Part shown: piece after piece, positions 1 to 10,217 of the stretch
Layout of the letters: every line of letters starts with the position of its first letter
Numbering within the stretch: the stretch's first letter is position 1
From: Warburgia ugandensis
Lineage: Eukaryota; Streptophyta; Magnoliopsida; Canellales; Canellaceae
Reading direction: 5' to 3'
Assembly (NCBI GenBank): GCA_035236585.1
Contig: CP141132.1
Coordinates: forward strand, 59,865,880 to 59,929,879
Length of the DNA: 64,000 nt
Program-made: the position numbers and the translations under genes
Notes under the pieces: model-generated
The model's database searches: none
Seen by the model: the letters and a program-made list of their open reading frames with translations, nothing else
Told to the model about the DNA's origin: nothing

Positions 1-215
1 AACTTGACACTGGGTCAACTTAGTTATAGTGCCTAGTTCATAACAATGATTGGGAACAATTCTGTACCCCCAAATTTGATAACGACGCCCATGTTTGTGA
101 ACATTTTTGCACCCTCCAAAATTGGTAGTGGCACCCCTCCTGGGGTTTTCGACTGCTTTGCACTCCATTTCTCTTGAATCAAATTCAAAGATTCTAGAAA
201 AGATAGTTGAAGTCA

Positions 216-1066
216 ATGGAGGACTCAACATCAGAAGCTACAACATCAAGAGCCATGATAAAACTCACTATGTCAAACTATACTTTGTGGGGATCACAGA
301 TGGAGGATCTTCTATACTGCAAGGATATGTATGATCCTTTAGAAAATGCGAGAACAAAACTAGAAGAAATGCCAAAAAAGGCATGCATAAAGATAAACAA
401 GAAAACTATTGGTTAAATTAGACAATGGATTGACCATAATGTTTTTCATCATATTGGATAGCAAACCAATGCATATATGATCTTTGGATAAAACTAGAGA
501 ATATATATCAAGCAAAGACCGCTTGCAATAAAGCCTTATTGATGAGGAGGTTGGTAAAATTGAATTTGAAGAGTGGAACATTAGTAGCCGAGCACACCAG
601 TGAGTTTCAAAACTTGGTGAACCAGCTTGGGTCTGCGAGGTATCATCTTGATGATGAAGTACAAGGCCTACTTCTTCTAAGTTCCCTACCAGATAGCTAA
701 GAAACTTTGGTGATATCTCTAAGTAACTTTGCTCCAAATGGCAAACTTTCCATAGTGATGGTTATGGATGCCTTATTCCACAAAAAATTTAGGAGAAGGG
801 GCAGCGGAACCGACCAGACACATGCCCTAGTCATAGAAAATAAAGAAAGCAGCAGAGACAGAGGTGTGGGAAGAAGCAAAAGTAGAAGCAAGAAAAGATT
901 GTAGGATCATGCCAAATCCTATGATGGTAGAAAATAGTACAAAATAAGATCAGCTGATTTCATTGTGGCATAATAGGGGACATCAAGAAAGATTGCAGAA
1001 AGTTGCAAAAGGAGCAAGGTCAAGGCAGTAAATAGCAAAAGGAGGATGGTGAAGCCTTAGTCACCA
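216..1066 (+). pseudogene. gag: copia gag (capsid) remnant
   Basis: From an ATG at 216 the frame reads a copia gag start (MEDSTSEATTSRAM, then YTLWGSQMEDLLYCKD and PLEN). Gag capsid proteins of this family package the element RNA in cytoplasmic particles. The first frame closes at 416. Matching gag sequence continues in shifted frames through 697-904 (SLSNFAPNGKLS). Near 948-1000 a zinc-knuckle remnant reads FHCGIIGDIKKDC; the first cysteine codon has become a stop. Several indels and stops make it non-functional. The C-terminal gag and the start of pol run together around 1060. Confidence 0.75.
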
Positions 1067-2325
1067 TGACACAAGATGTAGCAAATCTCTCAGTTGGAGA
1101 AGAAACATGCCTCCACGTTGGTAACCATGATGTTGAGTGGGTAGTAGACACAACAGCTTTCTACCATAGCACTCTACACAGAGACTTCTTTACGACATAC
1201 AAAGAAGGAGACTTTAGAACAATAAAAATTGAGAATACCAGCTTCTCCAAGATTGTGGGAATAGGAGATGTGCAAATCAAGACTAACCTTGGTTGCATGA
1301 TGACACCGAGAGATGTTCGACACGTGCATGACCATTGGTTAAATTTGATTTTTGATACAACACTTGGCAGACAAGGTTACGATAGCTACTTCGAAAATAG
1401 CACTTGGAAGCTGACTAAAGGTGCCATGGTAGTCGCTAGAGGACACAATTGCTGCATGTTGTACAAGACCCATGTGAAGATTTGTACAGATAGCCTCAAC
1501 GTAATGGAAGATGAGGCATCTCCTAATTTGTTGCACAAAAGATTCAGACATGTGAGCGGAAAAGGGTAATTTACGTTGGTGAAGAAGCAGCTTATCAAAG
1601 TTGCCAAAGGTATTGCTTTAAACCCTTGTGATTATTGTTTATTTGGTAAACATTGTAGAGTCTCATTTAATTCTCCAATGAGTAAAAGATTAGAATTGTT
1701 GAATTTGGTTTATTCTGATGTATATGGTTCCATAGAAGAGGAGTCTTTAAGAGGCAACAAATGTTTTATAACATTTATAGATGGTGCTTCTAGAAAAGTG
1801 TGGGTATATTTTGTAAGAACTAAAGACCAAGCATTCGAGCACTTTAAAAGATTCCACGTCATGGTGGAAAGGGAGTCAGGAAAGAAATTAAAATGTCTCT
1901 GGACAAACGATGGAGGTGAATACACTTCTAGAGAGTTTAAGGCATACTGCATTGATTACAATATTCGATATGAGAAGATGGTCCTGTGAACCCCACAACA
2001 CAATGGAGTTGTTGAAAGAATGAATCGAAACATTGTGAAATGAGTCAAAAGAATACTCAGTATGGCTAGGCTACCAAAGCCATTCTGGAGAGAAGCAGTT
2101 TGTACCACCTGTTACCTTATCAAGAGATCACCATCAACATCGTTGAATTTTGAAGTCTCGAAAAAGGTGTGGTTTGGAAGGAAAGTCTCTTACAAACATT
2201 TGAGGGTGTTTGGATACAAAGCTTTTGCACATATATCCAAGAAGTTGAGAAATAAGATAGACATAAAGTCAACTTCGTGTAAATTTATTGGTTATGGAGA
2301 CGACAACTTTGGATACAAGCTATAG
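1066..2325 (+). pseudogene. int: copia protease/pre-integrase/integrase remnant
   Basis: The frame at 1066-1569 contains WVVDTTAFYHST, which corresponds to the copia aspartic-protease active site region (normally DTGA, here DTTA), and ends with the GAG-pre-integrase motif LLHKRFRHVSGKG. The next frame (1576-1989) holds the integrase core: YSDVYG carries the first catalytic Asp and WTNDGGEYTS the second. A stop at about 1987 is followed by PQHNGVVERMNR, which carries the catalytic Glu. The C-terminal integrase part reads on at 2062-2325 (FGYKAFAHISKK). Integrase would insert element cDNA into host DNA. The breaks at 1570, 1987 and 2041 rule out a functional enzyme. Confidence 0.8.
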
Positions 2326-2739
2326 GATCCAAAAATAAAGAAGGTTATTAGAAGTAGAGATGTTTTGTTCCACGAGAACCAGTTTTACAAGGACTTTAAG
2401 AAATCTCACAAAGTCCAGTGATGCAAGTACCAGTGTTCCAAATATTGTTCTAGATCCTACACCAATACCATCTGCCACAGACAACATGTAGGATGCTTTT
2501 CCAGACTCAGAAGAAGAAGATGCAAAGGGTGTTGAGCTAGGGGAGCAACAACCCTCTCTACTAGAAGCTTCAAGATCATCACAAGAATTTGACAATGAAA
2601 AAATCCCTCCACCAAAGATTACTAACCTCACCCAAAAACATCTTTGACAAGCCAAGTATAGATTCCCTCAAAGAGATATCCAAAATCAAAGTATGTACTA
2701 CTTATTGATGAGGGGGAGCCAGAAAGTTTCCAAGAAGCA

Positions 2740-3730
2740 TAGAATCATGTAGACAAAAATAAGTGGATGCAGGCCATGCAAGAGGAAATTGACCCACTAC
2801 AGAAGAATAAGACTTAGGAGTTAGTAAAGTTTCAAAAAGGCAAGAGAGCACTAAAGAACAAATGAGTGTTCAAGTTAAAGAAAGATGCCAAAGGAAAGCT
2901 AGTAAAGCATAAGGCTCGATTAGTCGTTAAAGGATTTGAACATATGAAAGGAATTGACTTTGATGAAATATTCTCACCAATGGTGAAGGTTACTTCAATT
3001 CGAACTATACTCGGATTGGTTGCTAGCTCAAATTTGGAGCTTGAATAGATGGACGTGAAAACTATTTCCTCCATGGGGATTTATAGGAAGAAATCTACAT
3101 GGAGCAACTTGAAGGTTTTGAAGTTCTAGGGAAGTACTTAGTCTGCAAATTAAAGAAGAGTATTTACGATCTCAAGCAGGTATCATGGCAATGGTACAAT
3201 AAGTTTGACTCATTTATGATGAGTTATGGGTACAAGAGAATAGTCGTAGACTAGTGTGTATATGTTCAGAGATTCCTTGATAGCAAGTTCATTATACTCC
3301 TTTATATAGATGATATGCTAATTGTAGGACAAGATATGACAATGATTACTAAGTTAAAGGAGTTATCTAAGTATTTTGATATGAAGGACTTAGGCCTAGC
3401 TGAATAGATTTTGGGCATGCAGATTGTTTGTGGCAAAAAAGAAAAGAAATTGTGGTTGTCACAACAAAAGTATGTTGAATGAGTGATTAAGAGGTTCAAC
3501 ATGGAGAATGCCAAGCCAGTCAACACTTCGCTGGGTAATCATTTTAAGTTGAACAAGCAGACCCGTCCTTCTTCAAAACAGGAGAAAGAAAAGATGTCAG
3601 TGATACCATACTCTTCAGCATTTGGGAATATGATGTATGCAATGGTGTGTACAAAATCAAACATTGCTCATGTAGTAGGTGTAGTAAACAGATTTCGTCC
3701 AATCCAAGAAGAGATCACTGGGAAGCAATG
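2740..3730 (+). pseudogene. rt: copia reverse transcriptase remnant
   Basis: This stretch matches the copia RT. It reads AMQEEIDPLQKNKT near 2775, then KARLVVKGFEHMKGIDFDEIFSPM in the open piece 2866-3048, and the polymerase motif LYIDDMLIVGQD near 3300-3340, a YxDD box with both aspartates kept. The fold continues at 3483-3731 (NMENAKPVNTSLGNHFKLNK and YSSAFGNMMYAMVCTKSNIAHVVGVVNRF, split by little else). Stops occur in every frame, for example at about 3046, 3127, 3253 and 3480. The open - strand frames overlapping this area are shadows. Confidence 0.85.
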
Positions 3731-3769
3731 AAGTGGGTTTTGAGGTATCTCAAGAGTACATTTAAGTTA

Positions 3770-4245
3770 TGTTTGTGTTTCGAATGAGCATATCTGGTCT
3801 TGAAGGGTTACATTGATTCAGACATGGCATGAGATCTTGATAGTAGAAAATCAATGTTAGGATTCCTATTTATTTTTGCCGGGGGAGCTGTATCTTGACA
3901 GTCCAAGTTCTAGACGTGTATCACTTTATCAACAACAGAAGTATAGTATATTGTCATAGCAGAGTCTAGCAAGGAGATGTTTTAGATAAAACATTTTCTT
4001 CAAAACCTTGGTGTCACGCAGAAAGAAATACATTGTGATAATCAGAGTGCTTTAGAATTGAGCAAAAATTCAATATATCATGCACGCACAAAGCATATTA
4101 ATGTTCGCTATCATTGGATATGATATGTCATAGAATAGGTACTGCTAAAGCTGGAGAAAATCCATACAAATGAGAACTTAACAAATATGTAGACGAAAGT
4201 GGTATTACATGAGAAGCTACTGCTATGTAGAGACATAGCTGGGAT
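3770..4245 (+). pseudogene. rh: copia RNase H remnant
   Basis: RNase H of the copia type follows RT. It reads YIDSDMA near 3810, LSTTEVEYIVIAESSKEM near 3927-3980, then HCDNQSALELSKNS and ARTKHINVRYH near 4030-4110, and ends with the usual copia tail near 4190-4230. Stops interrupt it at about 3829, 3897 and 3983. RNase H would remove the RNA strand during reverse transcription. The order RT-RNase H at the 3' end is as expected for Ty1/copia. Confidence 0.75.
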
Positions 4246-4260
4246 GGAAGAGTGAGGATT

Positions 4261-4440
4261 TGATCCTCCTCCTCCTTATAATCTGAGCAAGGATAGTAGA
4301 TTATCTTTTCGCTTTCCAGTGGTTGTAGATCAGAAATTTCATCAAACCACGTAAAATCTTGCGTCTCCATGTTGTGTGTGTGATTCTCACTTTTTCATTT
4401 CGACAGTTGATTACGATCCCAGCACCGCTGTGCCCAACAC
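4261..4440 (+). mobile_element. Probable copia 3' LTR, short or truncated
   Basis: A purine-rich tract (ggatggaagagtgagga, 4242-4258) precedes TGATCCTCC at 4261. The segment to about 4440 ends in accacgtaaaatcttgcgtctcc, then gattacgatcccagca and cccaacaca, which resembles the R/U5 ends of plant copia LTRs. The matching 5' LTR is not visible in the window, so both borders are inferred. Confidence 0.35.
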
Positions 4441-6557
4441 ACTTTGGGACAGCTATTGAGAATTATAAACCAAATATAAAATATTTTAAAGTGACCTCCT
4501 TCCCTCCCTACCATGCTTGGTAGTGCATTTTATCCGGTGTATGAAAGGCATCTCTACAATGCCTTTCTTGAGGTGTTATGTTGTTATGCTTTACATATTT
4601 AAGTAGCCATAATACTAATTAATTCTAGCCCAAGCCATATCCATGTCTTGACTGAAACTAACCTTCTAAACATGCCACCGTATTCCTTTCTCGAGATTTG
4701 ATTTTTACGATAAGTTACTATTGCCTTGTACTAATTCTTCTGATCCCATGGGGAGAGCTCCATATCCATATCCATTTCTTTTGGGTGCCCTAAATTTTTT
4801 GCAAGCGCCTAAAAGTACATGCATGGTCAAGAAATTCCGTGAGGTAACAGTTCATCTATGGCACCAAAATATTCCCTACGTCACTAGAAGATCCTAAACA
4901 TAGCTTGGTGCAAAGGAAATGGATGGTTGAGGAAGTTCGGAAAATGGTTAAAAAATCTTAACCGATTGGATGTTAAATCATTCCTTGAAGACGGTTACAT
5001 GGCATTTGTCAAGCTAGAATGTGACCGAGAAAGATGAATGCTCTGGATAAACAGAATCTAGATTTATGTGAATTTCTTTCTTCATTTTTATTTTTATTTT
5101 TATTTTTAAAATTTTTGGTCCTTTGCAATATTGAGGAATTAAGATGCAAACCATCTAGTAACTTGTTATCTTTTGAGTTCTAAATCTACTTGCAATCTCC
5201 TTCACAAGAGCAAAAGTGCCACCTCGAATTTCTAATCATTCATGGAGGAAAGGTACCTTGTTGTCTCTTACAAACTGGCTAGATGGCTTTTGGTGACCTC
5301 ATACACCGGCTGCTATGGTATCCTATAAGTATAATTTGCAGAGTTCTTCTATACAGGTGCCCGAAAAGGACGACGAAAAGAACACAACCAAGATAGGCCC
5401 CGTATTAGGGTGATCTAAACCCTTCATCATCTTTGGCCTGCCGTATTTAAGCTGTGTAGACAAAGATCACGTCTATCCGAGGCTTTTAGATACTAGTTTT
5501 CTTAGTTAAAAAAATCAATGGATAAGAATTTTAGAAAAAAAGCATGGCTAGACTTATTCAATGGTAATAAATTTGGTAGCTAGCCATCGGAAGGTATGGA
5601 GAGCATGGTAAATGGATTCCATCATCCAGAGGAGGCCCCAGGTTGGTAGCATCCTCTCGGACGTCCTTTTCTGCTTCCTGAAATCATTTTCCTAATCTCA
5701 AACTGTGTCGAGTTAACACGTACGAACCAGTTTGGTCAAGTGGACTTGTCAGAAAGTGAATTCATTGGTAAAAGTCCGTAGCAAGGAAAAGCCATACCCC
5801 CCACCATTTTTTAATATGCACACTCAGCAAGCTCCAAATCCAGCTGGACCGACCTTTTGTCTGCATCTTAGATGATCTATGCATTGAAATTCTCATAATC
5901 AGATAAGTCTAAAATATGAATCTTAGGTAGAAAAATGGAAGTTTAGTGTCCAGTTTAAAACAAAAGAAACAGTGGACAGGATCATCCAATGAATGACAAC
6001 TCCAGTGCATAGGCCATGTAATATATGGCCAAGATTATTAATCGTTTGGATCATCCTTACCAACTGAAGTCATAACTTGCCCAAGGGTGGGATGAGAGGA
6101 GTCATCATCATCATCATCATCGTCAAGACCTTATCCCAATTAGGGTGGGATGAGAGTGTGCCCAATAAAAAATGAGACTGCAGACATTAGGAACACGAAG
6201 AAGTGGTGAAAAGCCTTTCACGAACACGCATCCTATTATATGTTGTTCAGGAAAATTAACCACCACTCACCATTGCAAATTGCTTTTACATCAGATAACG
6301 AAGATCTAAAATACTTAGCAAAATCTTAATTTTCAATTGGAAAGTTTCCCTCAGTTATCATTGAGTCGTGACTGACTCATCAGTCATTTGAGTTACTTGG
6401 CTTGACGACTTTCAGGCCCTCTTGAGTTTTCTGAGTTATTTAATCTGTCGAAGAAGGTGGCTGCCTATCATTACATCTCAACAGAAAGAAGTGGAGGAAG
6501 TAATGGAAAAGGACTTCAGAAAAGAAGAAGAAATTAAAGCGATACAGAAAGAATTAC
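4441..6557. other. No gene seen; AT-rich flank of the transporter fragment
   Basis: No credible coding frame, RNA gene or retroelement domain was recognised. There is a T-rich run at 5082-5115 and a (CAT)n microsatellite at about 6102-6122, the latter flanked by two copies of agggtgggatgagag (6084 and 6142). If the transporter continues beyond the left edge, this stretch and the copia element would lie in one very long intron 3. If not, it is sequence brought next to a truncated gene. Confidence 0.5.
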
Positions 6558-6791
6558 CTGAGATGGCAGGAGTGAGAGCTCCATCACCTATGATCATGCA
6601 AATACCAAAGAGAACCATCGAGGTGATTATGCCGTGAGCTCTCTTGTTTTTCTCCAAGAACAACTTGGCCTTGGACTGTATGGTGCTTCCCTTACTATAA
6701 AACCTCAAGTTCAAATCTGAATCCAGCCGCAGCATTTTGCTTCTGAAATTTATGTGCTGGCACAACAATGAATACAGTGCAAATGTACCAC
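6558..6791 (-). pseudogene. K+ transporter exon 3
   Basis: The acceptor is ctgctttag|gtggta. It reads GTFALYSLLCQHINFRSK, a hydrophilic loop, then RAHGIITSMVLFGICMIIGDG and ALTPAIS at the donor atctcag|gtaatt. There is no stop or shift inside. The 106-nt intron separating it from exon 2 (6792-6897) is T-rich and typical for a plant. The family needs several more exons after this one, and none is visible. Confidence 0.85.
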
Positions 6792-6897
6792 CTAAAGCAG
6801 CAAGGAAAAGTTTACAACTACAAGAGAAAATGGGAAAAGAGAATTGCAAACAAATTAAGTAAGAAGCAAGATCTGAAGAAGTATGTATTTTTCCTAC

Positions 6898-7118
6898 CTT
6901 CCCCATGATCATTTGCATGCAATACAACCGAAACGTATTTGATCAAGCCAATTATTGTCAGTGTCCAGAAGATGAGACTCATGATCCCGAATATATCCTT
7001 CTCTTCGGGGTTGGGAATAGTAGCAGAAGAGAAGACAGAGAGGAGAGGTCCCTATGTCTCCATACACCACGCCAAGAGATTGGTAAGCCAATAGCATTGT
7101 TTGCATGGTCGGATATTC
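6898..7118 (-). pseudogene. K+ transporter exon 2 with frameshift
   Basis: The acceptor is tactatgcag|gaatat. It reads EYPTMQTMLLAYQSLGVVYGDIGTSPL, then, after a missing dinucleotide near 7037, continues in another frame as VFSSATIPNPEEKDIFGIM and ends in NDHGEG at the donor gaag|gtagg. The residues on both sides match the family closely, so a single 2-nt deletion explains the break. It holds the first span and the start of the second. Confidence 0.85.
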
Positions 7119-8055
7119 CTGCATAGTATATACAAGACCAGATTATACGTTAAAACCCCTTGAGGGCAAATAAAGTACACGAGGGTTCCAACAGCCAGTG
7201 ATCCAAACCTTTTGTCTCCAGATGCATATATTTGATACAAAATGAGCCATAAAAAGATTCTCTATTGTACTATGCCAGTTAATGAATCTCTTCTTCTGAC
7301 CGGTGCAATATCCACCATTAATAGTGGTTAGGATCCGCTCGGGAAATATTTTGGGGTGCCCAGAAGATGAGAGTTCTAATCAATCACCAAGCCACTCATA
7401 GTCAGGTTGGCTCCGGGCAGGTCCTGCTAGTGTATGTGTGTAGACTGATTTAATTATAACTCCGTGCAGAACTGGGGGGCCCAAAACTTCGGTGATGGTG
7501 ATCCAAGCTATATACAGTTACAGACTTCTCGCAACAGTGGAATTTCTTTGGGAAGGTCCCAATCATTTGCTATTTCAATTGAACTTAAAAGAAGCCCCCA
7601 ATAAAGCAAAGAGTGACTAATGCTTCTTTCTTAAGCAAGCAAGTACTCTTCTCCTTACCATTTTTCTAATTCAAAATGTCCCAGATTTTGCAAGTTAAAT
7701 AGCGAAGTTGACATAAATCATGATTTTTCTCACCTAATCATGAATTTCTCAAGTCAAAATTTCACATGTTATTTGTAATTCTAACTAGAAATTAAAGCAA
7801 ACAGAGAGCATAAAAATGGAAATTCACATATCAAGCATGCTTTTCAAGGATCGATTTACTGATTCTTTGATTTGTACGGCCAGATCTGAATTTTATAGAA
7901 CTCTGATCCAAGCTACTCATCTCCCGGTTCACATCCTACAGTCTACCCAGAATCGACTCCACCCGATGACTTCCTATCCTAAATGGGGCTGAGAGATTCC
8001 GAACCCTAAGATGACAAAGAACGCAAGCAAGAAAAGTACTGTGGATACATGGTAC

Positions 8056-8202
8056 CTTAGGCTGTTTCCGTGGGATCTTATACAAATTGATAAAGCTCCA
8101 AGTTCTTTCACCCCATTTATGGCCACTGCCATTCTCGCTTGCTTCCTCATGATCACTAGCATTCGAGTCTACTGCTTCCAGGTCTTTCTCTGAGATTTCC
8201 AT
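8056..8202 (-). pseudogene. K+ transporter exon 1
   Basis: Starts at the ATG at 8202-8200. The frame upstream has only a GTG and no earlier ATG in the same open stretch. It codes 49 residues, an acidic cytoplasmic N-terminus (MEISEKDLEAVDSNASDHEE) ending in a basic PRKQPK before the splice donor ctaag|gtacc. Phase 0. The N-terminus of this family is variable, so this exon is assigned from position and splicing rather than from homology. Confidence 0.65.
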
Positions 8203-8795
8203 CCTCACTTAGTCACTGCAACACGCCAATTTTACTTCACAGAACAAGGAGAAGACTAAAAAGAAACAAAATCTAACAAGAAGAAATAGGGAAAGTTCAC
8301 CTTCACCTTCTGAAGTTATATATGACACCCACTATCTGTGGGAGGAATGCTGAACTCCTTTTTGTAACCCCCACTTTATACGAGGCCTTGGTTTTGTCTT
8401 TTGGCGTCCAGGAGAGACAAACATGTAACTGGAAAATGGAAGAGCAGGATGAATCGCCATCAAAATGGTGCAAAGAAATTTAGTATATTTTGGGAGGGCC
8501 ATGCCATACATATTCCAAAATAAGACTACTTAATTCAATATTAAATGTCATTTTAAGTCAATCTCCTATGGTACAGGACCTCGGACCATTTTCTGAGACA
8601 GAGAACGTGGGTTTTCATTGGTAAACGGACCGTATGCAACGGGAGTTGTCCTCTCTATTCTATTGTTGCATCATGATCATCATCATTTGCGAGAGAGAGA
8701 CTTTCGCGAATTTTCATACCGTGGCCACTGATCATCAATCGGATGACTCAGATCTATATGACATGCTTAGAATTAAAGAGGGCCCTATCATTTTT
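8203..8795. other. 5' flank of the transporter fragment; no gene seen
   Basis: This would be the 5' UTR and promoter of the - strand transporter. No clear TATA box at a convincing distance was seen. A short gagagagaga run lies at 8691-8700. No retroelement domain was recognised. Confidence 0.4.
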
Positions 8796-9110
8796 TTTCT
8801 TTTTCTTTGAAAGGAAAATTTAGTTTTATTACTAAAAAGATGCAGAATTCCTTCTAAAGAAGATAATCAAGATCACCAGGGGATTAGAACTAGAAAGAGG
8901 TCCAATGGAAGTATCTGATCGCTCTATGCCACCATAACCAAAAAGATACAAATGATCAAGAATTTCATCAATCATCAAGATACAAATGATGTTAGCCAGT
9001 GCTCATGACAGATATCGAAAGACCTGTTGGTTGTACAACTTATTTAGCTAATCTATCTGCTTTCTAGGAGTGTATTACGTTTTGAACCTTCTACAGGCCA
9101 GGGCTAGAAG
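8796..9110 (-). mobile_element. LINE 3' end (RNase H tail and poly-A), degraded
   Basis: On the - strand, sequence near 9060-9030 reads as the end of a plant L1-type RNase H/tail (a SRKADRLA-like stretch, with stops), followed by about 200 nt of 3' UTR and an A-rich tail (8797-8812, seen as ttttttttctttttcttt on +). A tail of this kind at the 3' end marks a non-LTR element. Only the last part is recognisable. The 5' limit is a guess. Confidence 0.5.
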
Positions 9111-10217
9111 TATTTTCGCGTGCGTACCTGAAGCTCCATCTTAATAACAAAGGATTCAATCATGACCTAGTAAGGCTACTCTATTATGGATAAGAGAATC
9201 TCTTATGACATAAGTATGGACATTACTAGAAATCCTAATGGAGCATTTATGTGACTATTGAGGTAAATCTCTAAATAAACATTCGATCTAGCATGATGAA
9301 TTAACCATTAAACATTTGACACGAGTTTGCATAAACTCTTCAGGGAGAAAAGCATTTGAGGGCTTCAGCAGATATCCTAATTGTAATATGAGATAGTATT
9401 ATTAATGGAGGATGCTACTTGAATTGTTTCATGGTTTTATTTTGAATATAATATTGGTTGAGGACCCAAGTTATAGTAAAAAAGCGACAGACAGTTGAAA
9501 TTCGAAGTTAATCAGGGATTTGGCTTTTATCATTGATATAATTGGAGTACACATGGTACCATATCAGGTATTGAAGTATCTTGGGGGAAAACATGAAGCA
9601 AAGAAATTAAGATGCAAAGTTAAACATAATAAAAAGAATGTCACTTTTTGAATGACATGCAGCCAACCTTTAGAAGCAGACGTTGATAATATGATATGAT
9701 CTCAAAGAAGTATGAAGTAATTTATATATGAGTAGGAGAGTATGGTCATCTAAGGAGACTATCCTATACATGATTAGAGGAATATGAGCATTTAAGGATT
9801 GGTAGCTATATGAACTACAGCTATACACCAGTATTGTTAAATTGGCATGTATGAGACTATATATCAGAGTATGCAGCAAAAGCGGCCCTTATATACTTAA
9901 AGCAAACAAATAAGATACACTGATGTTGTATATGTAAGGTTTTGTAGAAGGAATGATAAAGGTAATAAATTGAGAACGTGCCTAGGATTGGTTGCAAGAT
10001 AATATGAATAGAATTTTAAGGACAACATGACTCTAATTATTAACCCAAGTGCGGAGTAGTGGATGACGGCATCATGGACTATTAAACAAAGGAAGTGTGG
10101 AATGAAAGGAGTTTTCTTAGTTCGAGTTCGAAGAATATGTCTATCAAGGAGATAGCTGACTTGAAGATAATAATATGTGGAATTTCGAGGATGAAATTCT
10201 TTTAAGGGGGTAATGAT
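9111..10217 (+). mobile_element. Decayed gypsy 3' internal end with polypurine tract
   Basis: No intact domain is readable. The segment ends with gaatttcgaggatgaaattctttt and aagggggtaatga (10171-10217). This wording is typical of the last codons and polypurine tract of chromovirus-type Ty3/gypsy elements, and is followed directly by the LTR start TGTAATGCC. I infer that the segment is the shredded 3' part of that element. The - strand frames at 9670-10229 are shadows without recognisable content. Confidence 0.45.

Larger units (their letters stand above)
119..4260 (+). mobile_element. Decayed Ty1/copia retrotransposon, internal region
   Basis: Remnants of gag, GAG-pre-integrase, integrase, reverse transcriptase and RNase H follow one another on the + strand in the Ty1/copia order (integrase before RT). 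The gag resembles the Tork/Tnt1-type group, but the lineage is a guess. Reading passes through all frames because of many stops and indels, so the element cannot make its proteins. A sequence like a primer-binding site (aattggtagtggcacc) lies near 119-134. The right end is a purine-rich stretch before about 4261. The 5' LTR lies mostly or wholly off the left edge. Confidence 0.85.
6558..8202 (-). pseudogene. HAK/KUP/KT potassium transporter, 5' part (exons 1-3), HAK5-like
   Basis: Members of this family are plasma-membrane K+ uptake carriers with 10-14 membrane spans and about 770-800 residues. Only about 200 residues are present here. Exon 1 is 8202-8056, exon 2 is 7118-6898, exon 3 is 6791-6558. 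All visible introns begin GT and end AG and their phases match (0, 1, 1). Diagnostic motifs are LAYQSLGVVYGDIGTSPL in the first membrane span, KYVSVVLHANDHGEGGTFAL across the exon 2/3 junction, and MIIGDGALTPAIS at the end of exon 3. A 2-nt loss near 7037 in exon 2 shifts the frame just after TSPL. Exon 4 onward was searched for by eye down to position 1 and not found. It is therefore a truncated, frameshifted copy, or a gene with a very long intron plus a sequencing error. Confidence 0.85.
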
